From a virus, in IMG/VR virus record IMGVR_UViG_3300037963_005302, positions 16,972 to 43,990 of that record: 27,019 nt of DNA; one strand, given 5' to 3'. Positions 23,333-27,019 of the stretch are shown one piece after another. The notes beneath the pieces were generated by a model, which saw only the letters and a list, made by a program, of their open reading frames with translations, was not told where the DNA came from and searched no databases. Each line of letters begins with the position of its first letter. Position 1 is the stretch's first letter. Made by a program: the position numbers and the translations under genes.

Positions 23333-24463
23333 GTGACTAGGAAAAATACATATTTTGCGGGTTTAATTTTATTTTTATTGTCTGCGTTTGCGGTAAACGC
23401 AGAAAGAGCTTACTCTCAAACGAGTTACTCTACTTCTGATTATGTTGGTTTCCACGTTGAGACTATAAAAGCTAATAGCTTTACTCACGTTGCATATAAT
23501 GTTAGTAGAACTCCAAATGGTCGTCACAATCGCAGCATAAACGAGGCATTTGGACCTAATAATGAGATAGGTTTGGTTGCACATCCTTACTGGAGGGATG
23601 CTGACATAGTGTGGGTGAAGTATGGTGATGAGTGGATTCAGTTCTATTATAACGATCAAGACCTAATCAACGATCCCGAGGGACTTTCAGTAGGATGGAA
23701 GGGGGTTGGTTGGGGAGACACCGATCTTGGTGACTATTACATACCTGAAACCAGTGGCTTTTGGATTGAATCAAAGAGATCAGAGGATTATGTTGTTGCT
23801 TTTAGTGGATATGTCAGAAGGTTACCGATGGTATACAGGGTAACTAGAGGTTTTAATTCTTTAAATAGGGGCTATCCTATTCCGATTACTCTAGACCAGT
23901 CACTAATTCACAAATCCTCTGGCTTTAAAACAGGTATCAATGGAGATATTGTGTGGCTCCAAAGAGAAGACACAGGCAAATACGATCAATATTACTATTC
24001 TAATAAAAAAGAATTTCCATTTCTGCCTGATGGGTGGCGCAAGATAGGGTCAGAGATGGATGATGCGGGTGGTGATTACATTCCTTCTGCGTTTGCAATT
24101 CAAGTCAAGCACAGAGGAGGCAGAGTAACCCTGCATCCACCTGTTGATTTTGTTGGCAAAAAAACATTAACAAGAGTTGGTATACAACCACCGCCTGAGC
24201 CTCCATACATAACCCCTTTCATAGAGGTGTGGCCTAACGATTTACAGCCCTACTTCTACGCTTACTGGTATACCAATCAAAAAGTTAAATACACCACTGA
24301 GGTTTACGAACCTTGGAGCGGTTGGTTTACAATAAATGAAAGAGTTCCCCCGCATCCAAAGCCTAGCACATTTGATTTTGCTAGAATATTATCTTTAAGA
24401 TGGGGAGTTGCTAGAATTATTTCAGAATGGTCTAATCCCATCGCACCACCCGACGAAAAATAG
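23333..24463 (+). CDS. Secreted protein with duplicated TIGR02597-like domain
   Basis: A 376-residue protein starting at GTG. Residues 1-23 are a Sec signal peptide (RKN n-region, YFAGLILFLLSAFAV core, cleavage after VNA). Two related domains follow: about 39-155 (DIVWVKYGDEWIQFYYN, GWKGVGWGD, GDYYIPETSGFWIESK, FSGYV) and about 165-275 (DIVWLQREDTGKYDQYYYS, GWRKIGSEMDDAGGDYIPSAF). They resemble TIGR02597, a secreted-protein family known mainly from Verrucomicrobiota. The last ~90 residues (WPNDLQPYFYAYW, SLRWGVARIISEW) may be an fnIII-like beta domain after a proline-rich linker. Expression is probably late. Function unknown; envelope or cell-surface binding is possible. Confidence 0.72.
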   Translation: MTRKNTYFAGLILFLLSAFAVNAERAYSQTSYSTSDYVGFHVETIKANSFTHVAYNVSRTPNGRHNRSINEAFGPNNEIGLVAHPYWRDADIVWVKYGDEWIQFYYNDQDLINDPEGLSVGWKGVGWGDTDLGDYYIPETSGFWIESKRSEDYVVAFSGYVRRLPMVYRVTRGFNSLNRGYPIPITLDQSLIHKSSGFKTGINGDIVWLQREDTGKYDQYYYSNKKEFPFLPDGWRKIGSEMDDAGGDYIPSAFAIQVKHRGGRVTLHPPVDFVGKKTLTRVGIQPPPEPPYITPFIEVWPNDLQPYFYAYWYTNQKVKYTTEVYEPWSGWFTINERVPPHPKPSTFDFARILSLRWGVARIISEWSNPIAPPDEK

Positions 24464-24545
24464 CCCAGATCGACTGCGATTTTGCCAAATAAGCGCGTAA
24501 AACCCCCAGATCGAATGATTTTTTTCCAAATAAGTGCGCGTAGAT
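24464..24545. repeat. Two 41-bp imperfect tandem direct repeats between convergent genes
   Basis: Unit 1 (24464-24504) and unit 2 (24505-24545) share CCCAGATCGA, then TG, then TTTT, then CCAAATAAG at identical spacing, and a GCG-rich end (GCGCGTA / GTGCGCGTA). The middle is diverged. The repeat fills the space between the convergent 23333 and 24556 genes. There is no hairpin with a T-run, so it is not a typical terminator. Confidence 0.8.
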
Positions 24546-24555
24546 AGCCGAACAT

Positions 24556-24885
24556 TTAAATTGATTCTTTTATTTTCGCTAATAACTTAATTTTATTTAT
24601 TAGTTCTGACACGTTAATCACAGAAATCTTTTGTGTCGTTACGGTGAGTGGGTAATTCATCTCCGTATCTAATCTTATTCCTTCTTCTTTTATCTCTGGG
24701 TAGATAATCTCTGACACATAATCGTATAAACCTTTTCGTTTTAATATAGAATAATAGTAATCTATTTGTTCTTTCTGTGCCTCCACAATAACATCCATGC
24801 TGTAATCGAATCTCATCACGTTGGTGAGATACCTAAAATATAATCCTTCGTTTGTAGTGAGTGCAGAAACCACTATGAGGGTCAT
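24556..24885 (-). CDS. Hypothetical protein on the opposite strand
   Basis: A 109-residue soluble helical/mixed protein without recognised domain (LIVVSALTTNEG, MDVIVEAQKEQIDYYYSILK, GIRLDTEMNYPL). The frame is open from 24927, but the added residues (HFNDFFFFCVIKY) come from a T-rich stretch and the GTGTAATTA element lies between the two ATGs, so ATG 24885, 14 bases after the motif, is chosen. It is a single minus-strand gene within plus-strand DNA, like the 18604 gene. Function unknown. Confidence 0.62.
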   Translation of the reverse strand: MTLIVVSALTTNEGLYFRYLTNVMRFDYSMDVIVEAQKEQIDYYYSILKRKGLYDYVSEIIYPEIKEEGIRLDTEMNYPLTVTTQKISVINVSELINKIKLLAKIKESI

Positions 24886-24890
24886 ATATT

Positions 24891-24899
24891 TAATTACAC
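24891..24899 (-). promoter_or_regulatory. Putative late promoter motif (minus strand)
   Basis: Minus strand GTGTAATTA, 14 bases before ATG 24885, the same distance as the L and 17782 copies. A T-rich stretch precedes it on that strand. A plus-strand sigma70-like promoter stands back to back with it. Confidence 0.52.
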
Positions 24900-24935
24900 A
24901 AAAGAAAAAAAAATCATTAAAATGCAAAAAAAGTC

Positions 24936-24963
24936 TTGCACCCCCTGTTTATATGGATATAAT
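24936..24963 (+). promoter_or_regulatory. Sigma70-like promoter for the AT-hook/RuvB-like operon
   Basis: TTGCAC at 24936-24941 (or CTTGCA one base earlier), spacer 16 and a perfect TATAAT (24958-24963). The predicted start is near 24970, giving a leader of only about three bases before ATG 24973. Confidence 0.62.
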
Positions 24964-24972
24964 ACCCAACAT

Positions 24973-25206
24973 ATGAACGAAACACCTAAGAAAAGAGGTC
25001 GCCCCAGAGGTTCCACTTCCTTTACTAGAGTCCTTCTCAGTGACCTAGCAAAGCAGTTGGGTTCTGAAGCGACCATAGTTGTCTCTAAACGTTGGTTGGA
25101 AGAAATTGGCTTGACTGTCGATCCCGCCCCTGTTAAAAGAGAACCTCTCCGTGAAGTAGCGGAACCAGAAGAGAAGATTCAATTCTCTGTAAACACGTTT
25201 GAGTAA
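24973..25206 (+). CDS. Small AT-hook DNA-binding protein
   Basis: A 77-residue protein with an AT-hook-like basic motif near the N-terminus (PKKRGRPRGSTS, core RGRPRG), which binds the minor groove of AT-rich DNA. The remainder has a short helix (LSDLAKQLGSEATIVVSKRW) and an acidic tail. The frame begins at 24922, but the promoter -10 box lies at 24958, downstream of that codon, so the ATG at 24973 is the likely start. Its stop overlaps the start of the AAA+ gene (TAATG), suggesting joint work on DNA. Confidence 0.72.
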   Translation: MNETPKKRGRPRGSTSFTRVLLSDLAKQLGSEATIVVSKRWLEEIGLTVDPAPVKREPLREVAEPEEKIQFSVNTFE

Positions 25207-26126
25207 TGAGCGAAACCACTGATATGTTTGAAGGTCTTGTCGGACAAGACACTCTTAAGAGTCGCCTTAACTTTTATAGCGATGCTAAGAAAGCTACAGG
25301 CACACTCCCTTTTCTTCTGTTCAATGGAGCGAAGGGATTAGGTAAGACAGAGTTTGCAAAAGCATTTGCTAAGTCTCTGGGTAAACCCATGATCGAAATT
25401 AATTGTTCTACCATTCGTAATGCAGAGCAGTTCTTTGAACAGGTTTTTATTCCTGCGATTCTGGACAAGGATGTTACCATCCTGTTGGATGAGGCTCATG
25501 CCTTACCGAAAGATTTGGAAATGGCTTTTCTGACCATCTTCAATATCGAGGGTGCTAAGACCAAACGATTTGAATTTGGTGAATCCAGTCTCTTGTTTGA
25601 GTTCGAAAGGCAGACTTTCTTGTTTGCTACTACCGAACTGGACAAACTGTTTCCTCCTTTTAAGGATCGTCTTACACAACTGGACTTCGAACCATACAGT
25701 GGAAAAGAGTTGGGTAGCATTATCCAGAAGAAGATGGATTGGATTGACTTCAAGGATAACATCCTTGATGAAATCTGTGAGACGGTGAGGGGTAATGCTC
25801 GCTCCGCAATCAAACGTGCATTGGAAGTCAGTGCATATGCAGAGGTTAATAACACCTCCACTTTCGGTAAGAAAGAATGGAAGAGTTTGTGTGATCTCCT
25901 GGGTATCATGCCATACGGTATCAATGCCACTGAGTTGCAGGTCATGCGTATCCTCAAGGAACGTGGAGCTTGCACCTTGCAGATGCTCTCTGCTGTGACA
26001 GGGATGTCGAGAACAGCACTCCAGAAGGATGCAGAGGTCTTCCTGCTGAAGAACGGTTTCATGCGAATCGACGGCAAGCGGGAGATCACTGGCAAGGGAG
26101 CTAAAGCACTCGAAAGGATAAGCTAA
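25206..26126 (+). CDS. RuvB-like AAA+ ATPase with winged-helix C-terminus
   Basis: A 306-residue AAA+ protein resembling RuvB, the Holliday-junction branch-migration motor. Walker A is GAKGLGKT (41-48), Walker B TILLDEAH (D95, E96), sensor 1 FATTEL (142-143), arginine finger in KDRL (R155) and sensor 2 in GNARSAIKRAL (R199). Residues ~235-306 (LQVMRILKERGACTLQMLSA, SRTALQKDAEVFLLKNGFM) form a winged-helix-like domain as in RuvB. It begins VGQDTLKSRL like RuvB's IGQ segment. No RuvA is seen. It may move branched DNA with the endonuclease VII-like protein, or load other factors. Third codon positions look more G/C-rich than in the neighbours, which may mean later acquisition. Confidence 0.82.
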   Translation: MSETTDMFEGLVGQDTLKSRLNFYSDAKKATGTLPFLLFNGAKGLGKTEFAKAFAKSLGKPMIEINCSTIRNAEQFFEQVFIPAILDKDVTILLDEAHALPKDLEMAFLTIFNIEGAKTKRFEFGESSLLFEFERQTFLFATTELDKLFPPFKDRLTQLDFEPYSGKELGSIIQKKMDWIDFKDNILDEICETVRGNARSAIKRALEVSAYAEVNNTSTFGKKEWKSLCDLLGIMPYGINATELQVMRILKERGACTLQMLSAVTGMSRTALQKDAEVFLLKNGFMRIDGKREITGKGAKALERIS

Positions 26127-26446
26127 TGCCAAGAAAGAAAACATCATACTCTCTTCCCCCTACCATAACAGTGGGGGGTATGCAATTTAAAATTGTTTTA
26201 AAAGACATGGAGGACTTTGGGGAAATGGATTTTGATAAGAAAGTTATCTATATCCGCAAGGGACTGACTCAGGAAGAGGAGTTGGATACCTTGATTCACG
26301 AAGTCCACCATGTTGCTCTTGGTATCAGTGGCTTATCTAACATTATGGATGATGAGAACACTGAGGAGGCACTGGTCAGGATAGTAGACTATCTGGTCAT
26401 GCCTATTGTAAAACAAGAATATAAAAGATTCATTCAAGGAAAATAA
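26126..26446 (+). CDS. HEVHH zinc-metallopeptidase-like protein
   Basis: A 106-residue protein with an HExxH zinc site (HEVHH, residues 58-62) in a helix (LDTLIHEVHHVALGIS), followed by a conserved acidic helix (NTEEALVRIVDYL) that could give the third ligand. Small phage proteins with HEVxH belong to ImmA/IrrE- or SprT-like families. It overlaps the AAA+ stop by one base (TAATG), so it is coupled to it. It may cleave a regulator or host protein; target unknown. Confidence 0.72.
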   Translation: MPRKKTSYSLPPTITVGGMQFKIVLKDMEDFGEMDFDKKVIYIRKGLTQEEELDTLIHEVHHVALGISGLSNIMDDENTEEALVRIVDYLVMPIVKQEYKRFIQGK

Positions 26447-26452
26447 AAACCC

Positions 26453-26481
26453 TTGACTCTGAATTTAAATTAATTTAAATT
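26453..26481 (+). promoter_or_regulatory. Sigma70-like promoter for the small acidic gene series
   Basis: TTGACT (26453-26458) and TAAATT (26476-26481; spacer 17) or TTAAAT one base earlier. The seventh base after 26481 is the A of ATG 26488: again leaderless. The region is an AATTTAAATTAATTTAAATT near-palindrome. Confidence 0.55.
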
Positions 26482-26487
26482 ACCGAC

Positions 26488-26634
26488 ATGAAGTTTAAAG
26501 TTACTTTTGAAGACGTAATCGAAGCTGAGACTGAAGAGGATGCTTACGCTGAGATGATAAAATATTGTCATGACATTGTCTATACTGCTGATGTTTCAGT
26601 ATTTAATTTTGAGGAGATAAAAGATGAAGTATAA
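26488..26634 (+). CDS. Tiny acidic hypothetical protein
   Basis: A 48-residue acidic protein that begins MKFKVTFEDVIEAETEEDAY, a pattern of small phage proteins of unknown function (strand followed by a helix with EAxTEEDA). It ends in KDEV, and its last eleven bases overlap the start of the next gene. Its promoter predicts a start site at the ATG. Confidence 0.58.
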   Translation: MKFKVTFEDVIEAETEEDAYAEMIKYCHDIVYTADVSVFNFEEIKDEV

Positions 26635-26830
26635 AACTGAGATTATGGAGATGGCAAGGATTGCTTGTGCAACCGTCCCCGATGATCTGCAAGATCAGAT
26701 GGACATATCGGATGATTTCTTTATTGAGATTAGGGATTACATACAGGAGGAGATGAAGCAGGTGACTCCTGAAGTATTAACAGAATCTGTTTTAGAAGAT
26801 ATAAGCAACGATTATTTAGATGAAGTATAA
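26624..26830 (+). CDS. Small acidic hypothetical protein
   Basis: A 68-residue acidic helical protein (IACATVPDDLQDQMDISDDF, IQEEMKQVTPEVL). Its start lies within GATGAAGTATAA, where the previous gene ends, and its own end uses the identical twelve bases, in which the next gene starts. Its net charge is strongly negative; no known domain. Possibly a small inhibitor or DNA mimic, without further support. Confidence 0.58.
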   Translation: MKYKTEIMEMARIACATVPDDLQDQMDISDDFFIEIRDYIQEEMKQVTPEVLTESVLEDISNDYLDEV

Positions 26831-26972
26831 AGTAGAATTAATAGTAGACGTTTCGGAGAGGCAACTGCAAGATGGGCATATCTACGATTGGAATTGGAAT
26901 GATGTCATTGGACTTGATGAGGATGGTATAGTTTTAGATTCTAGATGCGAAGAGGTAAAAGAAGATGAATAA
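26820..26972 (+). CDS. Tiny acidic hypothetical protein
   Basis: A 50-residue protein beginning MKYKVELIVDVSERQLQ, similar in its first residues to its two upstream neighbours (MKFKVTFED, MKYKTEIME). Acidic and aromatic middle (YDWNWNDVIGLDEDG). It overlaps both neighbours: eleven bases upstream, eight downstream. The chain of overlaps is the main support. Confidence 0.52.
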   Translation: MKYKVELIVDVSERQLQDGHIYDWNWNDVIGLDEDGIVLDSRCEEVKEDE

Positions 26973-27019
26973 AACAGAAGATTTTTTAGCGAAGCTTGAG
27001 GAACTCCTTGAGAAAGAAG
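26965..27019 (+). CDS. Partial gene at right edge
   Basis: ATG at 26965 inside the end of the previous gene opens a frame (MNKTEDFLAKLEELLEKE) that runs off the window. The first residues form a charged amphipathic helix. Too short to assign. Confidence 0.45.
   Translation, partial: MNKTEDFLAKLEELLEKE

Noticed and set aside
24464-24545. The tandem repeat as the start of a CRISPR array or as a transposon end
   Set aside because: There are only two adjacent imperfect units without spacers, no cas genes, and no transposase or inverted ends nearby.
25274-26147. Minus-strand frames up to 214 codons opposite the RuvB-like gene
   Set aside because: The plus-strand frame has the complete AAA+ motif set; the antisense frames have no recognisable domain and arise from the biased codon use of the ATPase gene.
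1-27019. tRNA genes, integrase, repressor or attachment site
   Set aside because: No gap is long enough for an unannotated tRNA cluster, and no cloverleaf, integrase or repressor-like frame was recognised; lysogeny cannot be argued from this window.

Overview
The window is part of an AT-rich genome of a tailed, double-stranded DNA phage with a lambda-type (probably siphovirus) tail tip, or less likely a prophage. It infects a Gram-negative host: it has a lipoprotein o-spanin candidate, a beta-barrel outer-membrane protein, Sec signal peptides and a CHAP endolysin. Phrasing such as SNTEFDYLDGVTSAIQTQL in the tail fibre is typical of marine phages. A secreted protein (23333-24463) has a duplicated domain that resembles the TIGR02597 family, known mainly from Verrucomicrobiota, so a marine verrucomicrobial host is a plausible but unproven guess. 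No integrase, repressor, terminase, portal, capsid or polymerase lies in the window.

Layout. (1) 1-12598, minus strand: a tail-tip operon in lambda order L-K-I-J followed by a giant repetitive tail fibre that runs off the left edge. L carries a large LamG-like insertion. (2) 12641-14365, plus: a possible acetyltransferase, a small protein, a probable overlapping i-spanin/o-spanin pair and a dCMP-deaminase-like protein. (3) 14398-16707, plus: a phage-encoded outer-membrane beta-barrel and its terminator, then a translationally coupled lysis cassette (holin, two-TM helical protein, CHAP endolysin). (4) 16739-17964, plus: two small proteins, a complete family I inorganic pyrophosphatase and a second small holin-like membrane protein with a terminator. 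(5) 18074-23296, plus: a PD-(D/E)XK-like nuclease, a run of small membrane proteins, a second PD-(D/E)XK-like protein, an Nmad1/DUF1599 protein, conserved phage unknowns, an endonuclease VII-like protein and a PAPS-dependent sulfotransferase. (6) 23333-24463: the secreted protein. (7) 24973-27019, plus: an AT-hook protein, a RuvB-like AAA+ ATPase, an HEVHH metallopeptidase-like protein and very small acidic proteins. Two minus-strand genes (18604-18888 and 24556-24885) sit among the plus-strand genes.

Regulation is the most novel part. Two promoter classes can be read directly. Sigma70-like promoters of variable quality (TTGACA/TATAAT-like) stand before 12641, 14398, 16739, 18074, 18966, 24973 and 26488. 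In six of the seven, the base seven positions after the -10 box is the first base of the start codon, so the mRNAs should be leaderless. Separately, six transcription units (L, holin, 17782, the 18888 minus gene, 23333 and the 24885 minus gene) have GTGTAA(A/T/C)T(A/C/T) placed 14 or 16 bases before the start codon. It resembles the T4 late promoter TATAAATA, and its targets are mostly late-type genes. I propose it is this phage's late promoter. In the L/12641 divergent region the two classes physically overlap.
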